Assembly: GCA_050012355.1 (NCBI GenBank) | Contig: JBEKHI010000071.1 | Location: forward strand, 1-25,418 | Direction of reading: 5' to 3' | DNA from: JBEKHI01 sp050012355 | Lineage (GTDB): Bacteria; Actinomycetota; Actinomycetes; Streptosporangiales; Streptosporangiaceae | Length of the DNA: 25,418 nt | Part shown: positions 13,918 to 21,347 of the stretch, piece by piece | Layout of the letters: every line of letters begins with the position of its first letter | Position numbering within the stretch: position 1 is the stretch's first letter | Notes under the pieces: model-generated | The model's database searches: none | Told to the model about the DNA's origin: nothing | The model's input: only the letters and a program-made list of their open reading frames with translations | Made by a program: the position numbers and the translations under genes

Positions 13918-15561
13918 TCAGCTTAGCCGCCGGCTCCTTACCGCACGGGCTGAACGCTTTACCACCGCTACCCCGAGTCCGGCCATCGTAAGCAAGGCGA
14001 TTACCGTCTCCGGCCAGCCGCCCACCACATCGGCCAGCGTCCGGTACGTGATCAGCGGGACCTGTGACTCCAGGATTGCCCGCCGCCAGAGACCGGAGGC
14101 GGTGATGAGCTGGCCGGACGGTGCGATGATCGCGCTCGCGCCGGTGGTGCTGGCGACGACCACCGCCCGGTCGCTCTCGATGGCCCGGATCCGTGCCATG
14201 TCGAGCTGCTGGTACGTCTCGCCGGTCTGCCCGTCGCGCTCGAAGGTCGCGTCGTTCGTCTGCATGGTGAGCAGGTTCGCCCCGTCGGTCACGTCGGAGC
14301 GGACCAGGCCGTCAAATCCGATCTCGTAACAGATCGCTACGCCGAGCCGGATCTTGCCGATGTGGAAGATCACGTTCTTGGTTCCGGCGGTGAAGTTCTC
14401 CGGCTGGAGCTCGGGGAGCGAGCTGAACTTGGATATCAGGCCGCGCAACGGGATGTACTCGCCGAACGGCACCAGCTGGCGTTTCACGTAGACCGCGACC
14501 GGGCCCTTGCCGGGGAGCCACAACTGTCCCGCGTTACGCAACGGGTTCTCCAGCACCGCCCCGACCAGCACCGGCTTCCCGATGGCGTCCACCGCGCCCA
14601 TGATCGCCGCGTAGATCTGCGGGTCCTCCGACGGATCGATGCTGGTGGAGTTCTCCGGCCAGATCACCAGGTCGGGGGCTTTGGCCTTGCCGTCCGCGAC
14701 CTCCTGGGCCAGCGTGATGGTCGCGGCGGCGTGGTTCTGGGTCACGTCCGTGTCGTTGAGCTGGGTGGCGAGCGACGTGCCGCGCGGGACGTCGCCCTGG
14801 ATCGCGGCTACCTCGGTGGTGGGATCGCCGGCCGCCGACGGTACGAAAGCGTCGCGCAGCGCCGCCCCGGAGAACGTGACCGCCGCCGCGACCACCAGCG
14901 CGGCCAGCCAGGCGATGCTCTGTGCTGCCTGTTTATGGGCCGCCCGCTTCCAGGGCTGTTCGAGCACGATCATGGCCAGGCAGCCGGCGGTGAGCGCCAC
15001 CAGGAACGTCACCCACGGCGTACCGCCGAACGCGGCCCACCCGGCCGACGGCGACGACGCCTGGCTCATGACGAGCCGGCCCCAAGGGAAGCCGCCCCAC
15101 GGCCACCGGTCGCGAAACGCCTCCGCCGCGACCCACCAGCCCGCGATGGCGGGCGGCCATGCCCAGCGGGGCCAGTCGAGCAGCAGCCGCTGGCCGATGG
15201 CGAGCACGCCGAAGATGACCGCCTCCGAGATGGCGAGTGCCGCCCAGGCATACCACGCGACGTTGATTACCCAGGAGAACAGCGGGACGTAGAACGCGAA
15301 CCCGAACACCAATCCGACGCCGAACGAAGCGCGCAGTCCCCGCCGGTGCAACGCGAGCAGCAGCAGCGCCGGACCGATGAACGCCAGCGGCCAGATCCCG
15401 AGCGGCGGGAACGCGGCGGCCAGCAGCCCGCCACCCGCGAGCGCGACGAGCAGCGCGACCCGGGTGCCGCGCCAGCCGCTAGCCGCCAGCCCGCGCCCGC
15501 CGGTCTCCGCCTGCGTGGCGTCGCCCCGTGGCTCATCGGGTCCGACCTGGGTGGAGATCAC
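13918..15561 (-). CDS. lnt: Apolipoprotein N-acyltransferase
   Basis: The 547-residue protein has about six to seven N-terminal membrane helices (about 28-220) followed by an extracytoplasmic nitrilase-type domain. The catalytic triad is visible as Glu in LVIWPENST, Lys in VYVKRQLVPFGEYIPLRGL and Cys in GVAICYEIGFDG. It N-acylates the lipid-modified cysteine of lipoproteins. In mycobacteria this domain is fused to, or works beside, a polyprenol-phosphate-mannose synthase; here it is a free-standing Lnt. It precedes a lipoprotein transpeptidase that is a plausible substrate. The GTG start at 15561 has only a weak ribosome-binding site, so a somewhat different start is possible. Confidence 0.92.
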   Translation of the reverse strand: MISTQVGPDEPRGDATQAETGGRGLAASGWRGTRVALLVALAGGGLLAAAFPPLGIWPLAFIGPALLLLALHRRGLRASFGVGLVFGFAFYVPLFSWVINVAWYAWAALAISEAVIFGVLAIGQRLLLDWPRWAWPPAIAGWWVAAEAFRDRWPWGGFPWGRLVMSQASSPSAGWAAFGGTPWVTFLVALTAGCLAMIVLEQPWKRAAHKQAAQSIAWLAALVVAAAVTFSGAALRDAFVPSAAGDPTTEVAAIQGDVPRGTSLATQLNDTDVTQNHAAATITLAQEVADGKAKAPDLVIWPENSTSIDPSEDPQIYAAIMGAVDAIGKPVLVGAVLENPLRNAGQLWLPGKGPVAVYVKRQLVPFGEYIPLRGLISKFSSLPELQPENFTAGTKNVIFHIGKIRLGVAICYEIGFDGLVRSDVTDGANLLTMQTNDATFERDGQTGETYQQLDMARIRAIESDRAVVVASTTGASAIIAPSGQLITASGLWRRAILESQVPLITYRTLADVVGGWPETVIALLTMAGLGVAVVKRSARAVRSRRLS

Positions 15562-15739
15562 CAGTGCAGCCTAGCTGCCACCGAAAACGTCCAGTTCACA
15601 CGGTACCTTCACCGACAAGACGGGCAAGTTATTCATTTCACCTCAAGGTGGCAATGTGTTGCGTTAATCTTAGGGCGGATAAACGCCTCGTGGGGGGGCG
15701 TGCACTACGGCGCGAAAGCTGGTGCATGGACGTGCGTGA
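15562..15739. other. Intergenic region between divergent lnt and an unknown membrane-protein gene
   Basis: I see no gene. There is a short inverted repeat CACCT-CA-AGGTG (about 15640-15651) and a possible small hairpin GGCG-gataaa-CGCC (about 15675-15688). Neither resembles a riboswitch I recognise. Confidence 0.3.
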
Positions 15740-16663
15740 ATGGATGCTGCCGTGATCAAGATCCGCTATCGAATTCTTGAGCCCGGGATAAATGCTGATG
15801 CTGTGCGCGAGGGATCGCGGGTCGTCGTCTATTTCGTACCGGGATTGTCCGGGTGGCAGCGTCAGGCCGCGCTGCGCCGTTTGCGTCAGGCCGCTCGCCG
15901 TGACCAGAAGCCGCCGCTTCCGCCGGTGCCGCTCGCGATCGCCCTGGTGGCGGACCGGGCGAGGATGTCAATGCGCAACCTCGGGGCCATCGTGCGGCTG
16001 CACCCAGCGGGCAGCATCGTTCCGATGTTCGGCCTCGCGTCGCTGATCGTCTTGTTCCTGCTGACCTCGGTGTCGGTGCACATCCTGCACGGACCTTCCC
16101 GTGCCGCCGGTTCGCCACCCGCGCTCGGCAGTGCCACCCAGCCGCTCACCGCGCGGCCAGGAGCCAGCAAGATGGCAGTCTCGGTAACCTCGCCGGGCAC
16201 CGGATCTCACACTTCCTCCGGCACCGACGGGGTGGTTCTGGCCTCGGGCTCCGGCGCTAACGACCCGTCGGGGTCCGGCTCTTCCGGCTCTTCCGTTTCT
16301 TCCGGGTCCGGGTCCAGCACTGGCACTGGATCGTCTGGTTCCTCGGGCTCTGGCTCGTCGGGATCCGGCTCGTCCTCGGGTGGTTCTGGTGGCGGGAGCT
16401 CGGGCACCGGGTCGAGCGGGTCAACGCCCGCGCCCACCGCGACCGCTGGAGTCTCGGCCAACGTCAGCGTGGCTCTCGGCGCCGCCGCCGCGGTCTCGGC
16501 GAAAGCCGCCGTCGCTCCGGGATCGATCACGGTCAGCGCGGGCGTCTCGGCCGCCGGGATCACCGCGAACGCCCAGGTCGGTACCACCGCCACCCCCCAC
16601 CCAACCTCCACCTCAGGCACCTGCGTAGACATCGGCCCGCTAGGCATCTGCCTAACCCTCTAA
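15740..16663 (+). CDS. Unrecognised single-pass membrane protein with Ser/Gly linker and C-terminal Cys pair
   Basis: The product is about 307 residues. The cytoplasmic N-terminus (about 1-90) is basic and includes VVVYFVPGLSGWQRQAALRR. A single membrane helix (about 93-115, MFGLASLIVLFLLTSVSVHI) is followed by a long extracellular Ser/Gly/Thr linker (about 150-235), an Ala/Val-rich segment of alternating small residues (about 235-285), and a short C-terminal motif TCVDIGPLGICLTL whose two cysteines could form a disulphide. The start is uncertain: ATG 15740 or GTG 15752, neither with a good ribosome-binding site. I do not recognise a family. The layout suggests a surface-displayed or wall-spanning protein, possibly a partner of the nearby peptidoglycan and lipoprotein enzymes. 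Confidence 0.65.
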   Translation: MDAAVIKIRYRILEPGINADAVREGSRVVVYFVPGLSGWQRQAALRRLRQAARRDQKPPLPPVPLAIALVADRARMSMRNLGAIVRLHPAGSIVPMFGLASLIVLFLLTSVSVHILHGPSRAAGSPPALGSATQPLTARPGASKMAVSVTSPGTGSHTSSGTDGVVLASGSGANDPSGSGSSGSSVSSGSGSSTGTGSSGSSGSGSSGSGSSSGGSGGGSSGTGSSGSTPAPTATAGVSANVSVALGAAAAVSAKAAVAPGSITVSAGVSAAGITANAQVGTTATPHPTSTSGTCVDIGPLGICLTL

Positions 16664-16707
16664 CCCGCCCGCTCAGCCCCCCGGCGCCGCCCCCGCCGCC
16701 GTGCCAG

Positions 16708-16763
16708 CCCCATGGATGGCCCATCGCTGGCGCCATAACGCTACCGATGGGCCATCCATGGGG
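16708..16763. terminator. Perfect 19-bp inverted repeat between convergent genes (probable bidirectional terminator)
   Basis: The left arm CCCCATGGATGGCCCATCG (16708-16726) and the right arm CGATGGGCCATCCATGGGG (16745-16763) are exact reverse complements separated by 18 bases. The hairpin lies in the 124-bp gap between two convergent genes, the expected place for a shared terminator. There is no T-run after either arm, so it would be an L-shaped/U-less terminator of the kind common in high-GC actinomycetes. The loop contains the palindrome TGGCGCCA. Confidence 0.75.
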
Positions 16764-16787
16764 TCGGGCTCCGAATGAATTGTCCCT

Positions 16788-18452
16788 TTAGTGGCAATTG
16801 CGAGAAGGGCTCGCGCTAACCGGGAGTGGTTTTCTGTGATATGTGCGGAGAATTGTCCGGATTAGCGCGGGCGGACGGAAATGGGGCGCTGGTGGGACGA
16901 AATTGCGTACGGGCGGCCGGAAAGGGGGGCGGGGCGAGAGGGAGTGCGGCAACGCGGGGCGGGATAATTCGGGAAAGTCGGAAATGTCACACACGCGCGG
17001 GCGCGGGCGCGGGCGTGAGCGCGGGGCAAATCGGGATAAAGCGGCTGCGCGCTCGCGGGCTTGGGCCATTTGGCGGAGCCGGGCCGCGGTCACTGGCTCG
17101 CTGAACAACGGGCCGGAGGCCGCGTCGCAGCCGATGCGGCGCAGCAGGCTCGCTTGGGTGCTATCGGTCACATCGGCCGCGACCACCGTCGCGCCGGCCC
17201 GGCGGGCGAGGCTGACCAGCGGCTCGAGCAGTGCCCCGTCCGGCGGGGATGTCAGGTCGCGGTGCAGCACCACGCCGGCCACCGGCAGGTCACGCAGCCG
17301 GCTCAGGCCCGAGGTTCCCTTGCCGAAGTCGGTGATGACCAGCCGCACGCCGACGGGCAGCGGGGTGGCCAGGGCCGACTCGGAGAACTCGAGGTAGGTG
17401 GGCGCGGCGGGCTGCACCCGCTGGCTGGCGGGCAGCGCCACGCTCACCGGGAGGCCGGGCCAGGCGGCCGCGTCGGCGGCCGTCGTCTCCAGCAGCCAGC
17501 TGGTCAGGTGGGCGGCCGCCGGGGTGCCCTCGGCGAGCGGCAGGAACACGCTCGCCGTGAGATCGCCGAGCGACGGGTGCCGCCACACCGGCATCGCCCG
17601 CGCGGCGCGCAGGTGCCCGTCGGACAGGTCCACGACCGGCAGGTAGGTGATCCCGAACTCGCCGCGCTCGAGTCCGGTGCGGATGGATACCGCCATCGAG
17701 CGGACCGGGGTCCGCGTCCGGTCGGCGGGGACCGGCTCGTGGATGACCCAGCGGCCGCGGCCGCTCGCCTTCGCCCGGTAGAGCGCCGCGTCCGCGTCGG
17801 CGACGACGCTCGCGTTGAGGCTGGTGGCTGTTCCCACCGCGATGCCGGCGCAGGCGGTGACCTGGAGTTCGCCGCCCGGTATCGGCACCGGCAGGCGTAT
17901 CTCGTCGAGGATGTCGCGCGCTAGCGCGGGCGCGCTGGCGTACTGCTCGGCCAGCACGAGGAACTCGTCGCCGCCGATCCGGGCCGCGAGAGCGCCATGC
18001 TCGGCGGCGACGCGGCCGATGCGCTCGGCGATCGTGCAGAGCAGCGTGTCCCCGGCGTCGTGCCCGTGCTCGTCGTTGACCTTCTTGAAGCCATCCAGGT
18101 CGATGTAACAGACTCCCACCCGGCTCTTGGCGGCGGAGAGACGGCTGATCAGTGCGGTACGGTTCGGCAAGCCGGTTAGCGGGTCGTGGGTCGCCTGGTG
18201 CATGAGCGTCTGGTTGAGGTAGCGCTGGGCCTGGTCTATCTGGTCCAGGTAGCCAACCGCTAGGGACTCGAGCGCCGCGGGCAGGTTTCCCTCGGCCGTG
18301 TTGGCAGCGGCGAGAGCGTCGGCGGCCAGTGCGCGGATCGTGGCGGGGAGCGAACCCTGGCTAGCCGCGAGATCCCGGCCGGCCGCCACGAAACGCCGGG
18401 TGTCGAACGTCGGCGTCACCAGCCCGTCGACCAGTTCACCCAGCTCGCTCAT
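16788..18452 (-). CDS. Diguanylate cyclase (GGDEF) with catalytically degenerate EAL domain
   Basis: The product has 554 residues. A helical N-terminal region (about 1-85) leads to a GGDEF domain (about 86-250) with DPLTGLPNRTALI, IDLDGFKKVNDEHGHDAGD and an intact GGDEF (150-154), so c-di-GMP synthesis is plausible. The RxxD inhibitory site five residues upstream is absent (HGAL there). The EAL-like domain (about 255-465) has lost the EAL glutamate (AARAMPVW in place of xxEALVRW), and the DDFG motif reads TDFG, so it is probably a non-catalytic c-di-GMP or partner-binding module. The last ~85 residues are rich in Arg and Pro. ATG 18452 has AGGAG at six bases; an upstream in-frame start at 18485 lacks one. 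There is no membrane segment. Confidence 0.85.
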   Translation of the reverse strand: MSELGELVDGLVTPTFDTRRFVAAGRDLAASQGSLPATIRALAADALAAANTAEGNLPAALESLAVGYLDQIDQAQRYLNQTLMHQATHDPLTGLPNRTALISRLSAAKSRVGVCYIDLDGFKKVNDEHGHDAGDTLLCTIAERIGRVAAEHGALAARIGGDEFLVLAEQYASAPALARDILDEIRLPVPIPGGELQVTACAGIAVGTATSLNASVVADADAALYRAKASGRGRWVIHEPVPADRTRTPVRSMAVSIRTGLERGEFGITYLPVVDLSDGHLRAARAMPVWRHPSLGDLTASVFLPLAEGTPAAAHLTSWLLETTAADAAAWPGLPVSVALPASQRVQPAAPTYLEFSESALATPLPVGVRLVITDFGKGTSGLSRLRDLPVAGVVLHRDLTSPPDGALLEPLVSLARRAGATVVAADVTDSTQASLLRRIGCDAASGPLFSEPVTAARLRQMAQARERAAALSRFAPRSRPRPRPRVCDISDFPELSRPALPHSLSPRPPFRPPVRNFVPPAPHFRPPALIRTILRTYHRKPLPVSASPSRNCH

Positions 18453-18612
18453 GTTCGCTCCTACGGGGTGGGCAATCAATATCAAGCGTCACTATAGGCG
18501 ACCTGCCCGATACAAGTAGTGCGAATCGGCAAATTCTGTAGCCGGTCGGTCACGGCATGGTTTGGGGCGGCTCGCGGGTCTGGACACGGGCTTGGCGGGT
18601 AGGTGACCCTGC

Positions 18613-19359
18613 ATGACGGATAACCCGCAAGACGAGGTCGCGGAACGGGCGGCCGAGATCGCGACGCGTACGTCGGAGCAGCCGCCGGCCGTGCTCGACG
18701 GCCGCCGGCGGCCGTGGCGGCACCAGCGGTTCTCCGCGCTCACCGCGGCGACGCGCCGCACGGCCGGCCGGGCGCGCCGTACCGCCAGCGGCGCGCTGAA
18801 CGGGGTGAACTGGCTGTCCGCCCAGGTGCTCGCCATGGCGCCCAAGATCAAGGTGCGCAGCCGCGACGAGCTGCTCGCGAAGTTCCCCGGCCGGGACACC
18901 GAGGACATCGCGGACGCGCTGGTCGACAGCGCGGCGCATGCGACCGCGGCGGCGGGTGGCGCGGCCGGAATGGTCGCGGTGCTGCCGGTGCTGCCCGCGT
19001 TCCCCGCCGAGGTGGTGGCCGAGACCCTGGTCGTGGTCGGCGTGGAGATCAAGCTGATCGCGGAGCTGCACGAGCTCTACGGCGTCCCCGCGTCCGGCTC
19101 CGGTACGCAGCGGATGCGGGCCTACGTGGCGGCCTGGGCCTCGCGCAGCGGCGTGGCGGTCATCCCCGGCGGGATCGTCTTCGCGGCCGGATCGCCGATC
19201 AGCAAGCTGCTGCGCCGCCGGCTCGCCGCCCGGGCAGGCCGCAGCGCGTTCGCTCTCGGCCCGCTGCTGACCGGTGCCGCCGCGGGCGCCTACCTGAATG
19301 CCCGTGAAACCCGGCGACTCGGGTCACACATCCGCCGCGACCTGCGGCACCGAAGCTAA
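18613..19359 (+). CDS. Conserved actinobacterial membrane-associated protein of unknown function
   Basis: The 248-residue protein has a charged N-terminus (1-75), a basic segment VRSRDELLAKFPGRDTEDIADALVDSAA, and then hydrophobic stretches (about 112-140, AAGMVAVLPVLPAFPAEVVAETLVVVG; about 175-195; about 215-232). The pattern GVEIKLIAELHELYGVP and the C-terminal GPLLTGAAAGAYLNARETRRLG match a hypothetical family I recall from other actinomycetes, distantly like EcsC-type proteins, with no assigned role. ATG 18613 is preceded by GTAGGTGA at about eight bases. The TAA overlaps the stop of the convergent GntR gene as CTAA (19356-19359). Confidence 0.75.
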   Translation: MTDNPQDEVAERAAEIATRTSEQPPAVLDGRRRPWRHQRFSALTAATRRTAGRARRTASGALNGVNWLSAQVLAMAPKIKVRSRDELLAKFPGRDTEDIADALVDSAAHATAAAGGAAGMVAVLPVLPAFPAEVVAETLVVVGVEIKLIAELHELYGVPASGSGTQRMRAYVAAWASRSGVAVIPGGIVFAAGSPISKLLRRRLAARAGRSAFALGPLLTGAAAGAYLNARETRRLGSHIRRDLRHRS

Positions 19360-20021
19360 CCCGCGGCGTCGACGACGGGACCCTCCGCGTCGGTGAGGTA
19401 GGCCTCCAGCAGAGTGCGGGCCTCGGTGAAACGGCCTTGCGACAGCAGGTCACGCAGGACGATGTTGCGCTCGAGGAACTCGCCGTGGAACGCCTCGGGA
19501 TCGGTCACCGCGAGGAAGCCGAGCCGCAGCTCGGTCATCAGCCTGGTGAAGAACTCGTCCGCCCGCACCGAGCCGAGCACCGCCACCAGTGCCCCGTGGA
19601 AGCGCAGGTTCGCGGTGCCCACCTGCTGCCACTGCCCGGCGGACTTGGCCTCGCTGGCGTCGGCGACCGCCGCGGCGAGCGGCGCGAGATCGAACGAGTC
19701 GCCAGCACTCAGCCGCTCCATCGCGGCCATCTCCAGCATCCGCCGCAGCGTATAGATGTCTCGCACGTCGGCCCGGGTGAGCGACCGCACGGTCACGCCC
19801 TTGTGCGGCGAGTACGCGAGCAAATGCTCGCCCATCAGCGTCCGGTAGGCCTCGCGCACGGTGTTCCGCGAGACGTGCAGGGCGGCGGCGATCGCCGCCT
19901 CGGGCAGCGCCGCACCCGGCTCGAACTTGCCCTCGAAGATGTACTCGCGGATCAGCGCCGCGGCGCGTTCGGCGGCCGTCGGTACCGGCTCAAGTGAGGG
20001 TAGGTCCGGTATATTGTTCAA
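19356..20021 (-). CDS. GntR/FadR-family transcriptional regulator
   Basis: The protein is about 221 residues. A winged helix-turn-helix (about 15-75: RAAALIREYIFEGKFEPGAALPEAAIAAALHVSRNTVREAYRTL) is followed by an all-helical FCD ligand-binding domain (TRADVRDIYTLRRMLE, NLRFHGALVAVLGS, FLERNIVLRDLLSQGRFTEARTLLEAYL). His in FHGAL fits the metal-binding FCD type. The start is uncertain: no ATG or GTG lies near the conserved N-terminus, so I use TTG 20021; GTG 20087 would overlap the divergent dehydrogenase gene. The gene probably represses itself and that dehydrogenase through the repeats between them. The ligand is unknown. Confidence 0.85.
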   Translation of the reverse strand: MNNIPDLPSLEPVPTAAERAAALIREYIFEGKFEPGAALPEAAIAAALHVSRNTVREAYRTLMGEHLLAYSPHKGVTVRSLTRADVRDIYTLRRMLEMAAMERLSAGDSFDLAPLAAAVADASEAKSAGQWQQVGTANLRFHGALVAVLGSVRADEFFTRLMTELRLGFLAVTDPEAFHGEFLERNIVLRDLLSQGRFTEARTLLEAYLTDAEGPVVDAAG

Positions 20022-20042
20022 CAGTCGACCGTTGGTTGTTGA
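20015..20042. promoter_or_regulatory. Candidate GntR operator repeats
   Basis: TGTTCAACA (20015-20023) is a perfect odd palindrome. TCAACA (20018-20023) pairs with TGTTGA (20037-20042) as inverted arms. The second arm overlaps the -35 of the divergent dehydrogenase promoter, and the first covers the presumed start of the GntR gene, so a bound GntR dimer could block both. Confidence 0.5.
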
Positions 20043-20068
20043 CAGCGGAGCATGGCACGTAGTGTACT
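20039..20068 (+). promoter_or_regulatory. Promoter of the ProA-like gene (leaderless)
   Basis: A perfect -35 TTGACA (20039-20044), an 18-base spacer and TGTACT (20063-20068, 4 of 6 matches to TATAAT) end six bases before GTG 20075. No Shine-Dalgarno sequence is present, so the transcript probably begins at the start codon. Confidence 0.6.
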
Positions 20069-20074
20069 GAAAAC

Positions 20075-21328
20075 GTGACAGCCACACCAGGTGCCGATTC
20101 CGCCGTCCGCGCCGCCGCTCTCGCCGCCAAGACGGCCGCGCCGGGACTCGCCGCGGCCGGGCCGGACACCCTGGACGCGGTGCTCCGGTCCATGGCCACC
20201 GCGCTTACCGAGCAGGCCGATGCCGTGCTCGCGGCGAACGCCGAGGATATGCGGGCGGCCGCCGACAGCGGCCTGCCGAAGGCCATGCGCGACCGGCTGC
20301 TGCTCGATAACCAGCGGCTCGCCGCGATGGCGGACCAGCTTGGCGTGCTGGCAGGCATACCGCACGAGCCGAGCGAACGGCATGTCCGCGACCTCGATGG
20401 CGGCCTTACCGTCACCGAGCGGCGCCGCCCGGTCGGCGTGATCGGCGCGAACTTCGAGGCCAGGCCGAACGTCACGGTCGACATCGCCTCGCAGCTCATC
20501 AAGTCACGCAACGCGGGCGTGCTGCGCACCGGCTCGGCCGCGCTGCGTTCCGCCGCGGCGCTGGCCGACCACGTGATCGCGCCCGCCCTCGCTTCCCACG
20601 GCCTCGACCCGCACGCGATCGGACTGATCCGCACCCCCGGCCAGGAGGCGGCGCGCGCCCTGGTCCGCGAGCCCGGCCTCATCCCGCTGGTGATCTTGCG
20701 CGGCAGCGGCGCGAGCACCCGCGCGCTCGCGGCCGAGGCAGCGTCGCACGGGGTGCGCACTCTTGCCCACGCTGACGGCGGCGGAGTGCTTTACATCCAT
20801 CCTTCCGCAAAACGGCGTGACGCACTCGACCTGGTCGCCGCCAGCCTCGACCGGCTCGGCGTGTGCAACCGGCTCAACCTGCTGCTGATCGACTCAAGTG
20901 CCTGGGACGACCTGCTGCCGCCGGTGAGCAAGGTGCTCGCCGGACTGGGCATCACGCCGTCGCTGCCGCCGCACGATCACCCGCTAGGACTCGAGTGGGC
21001 GCTCCAGGATGGCCGGGAGGCGACGGTGACGATCGCCCCGGCCGACTCTCCCGCTGGTGCCGCGGCGATCGCCAACGACGAGACCTCCGGGCTGGCGGCT
21101 GGCATCGCGGCCGATGACCCGGCGGCCGCGGCGGAGTTCCTGAACGCGTATGCGGGCACCGGCGCGTTCTGGAACGCGACGACGCGGCTGCTCGACGGAT
21201 ACAAGCTGCTGTCGGTACCGGAGACCGGCATCAACATCGACAAGGTGCCGGGCCCACGCGGGCCGGTGACCTTCCGTGACCTGTACCTGCGCCAGTTCGT
21301 GGTGACACCAGCGAACAGGCACGGGTGA
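20075..21328 (+). CDS. Glutamate-5-semialdehyde dehydrogenase-like protein (divergent ProA paralogue)
   Basis: The 417-residue length is normal for ProA. The fold and order match gamma-glutamyl-phosphate reductase: an N-terminal helix with a VLAANAEDM stretch, RRRPVGVIGANFEARPNVTVDIASQLIKSRNAGVLRTG (residues 117-153; typical ProA has IYESRPNVT and GNAxILRGG), and the catalytic Cys in LGVCNRLNLL (C264). Several usually invariant ProA blocks differ: the PRGG segment reads LRGSGAS, the GxCHVY segment reads ADGGGVLYI, and the C-terminal NASTRFxDG and LGAExGIST blocks read NATTRLLDG and SVPETGIN. No proB lies nearby, and a GntR regulator is divergent. It may therefore act on another acyl phosphate or aldehyde. 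A proline role remains possible; the gene symbol is withheld for that reason. Confidence 0.8.
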   Translation: MTATPGADSAVRAAALAAKTAAPGLAAAGPDTLDAVLRSMATALTEQADAVLAANAEDMRAAADSGLPKAMRDRLLLDNQRLAAMADQLGVLAGIPHEPSERHVRDLDGGLTVTERRRPVGVIGANFEARPNVTVDIASQLIKSRNAGVLRTGSAALRSAAALADHVIAPALASHGLDPHAIGLIRTPGQEAARALVREPGLIPLVILRGSGASTRALAAEAASHGVRTLAHADGGGVLYIHPSAKRRDALDLVAASLDRLGVCNRLNLLLIDSSAWDDLLPPVSKVLAGLGITPSLPPHDHPLGLEWALQDGREATVTIAPADSPAGAAAIANDETSGLAAGIAADDPAAAAEFLNAYAGTGAFWNATTRLLDGYKLLSVPETGINIDKVPGPRGPVTFRDLYLRQFVVTPANRHG

Positions 21329-21347
21329 CAGGATCACCGGGGAGAGG

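Noticed and set aside
15562..15739. Possible riboswitch upstream of the unknown membrane protein
   Set aside because: Only small inverted repeats are present, and I recognise no conserved riboswitch core.
14362..15780. 472-codon plus-strand open frame
   Set aside because: It is antisense to lnt, whose catalytic triad is clear; the translation has no recognisable domain.
16200..16440. Repeated Ser/Gly codons considered as a CRISPR-like or satellite array
   Set aside because: The units are irregular and short, and they encode a low-complexity protein linker in frame.
21326..21347. Terminator between the ProA-like and alditol oxidase genes
   Set aside because: GGTGA-cagga-TCACC gives only a 5-bp stem overlapping the stop codon, too weak to call.
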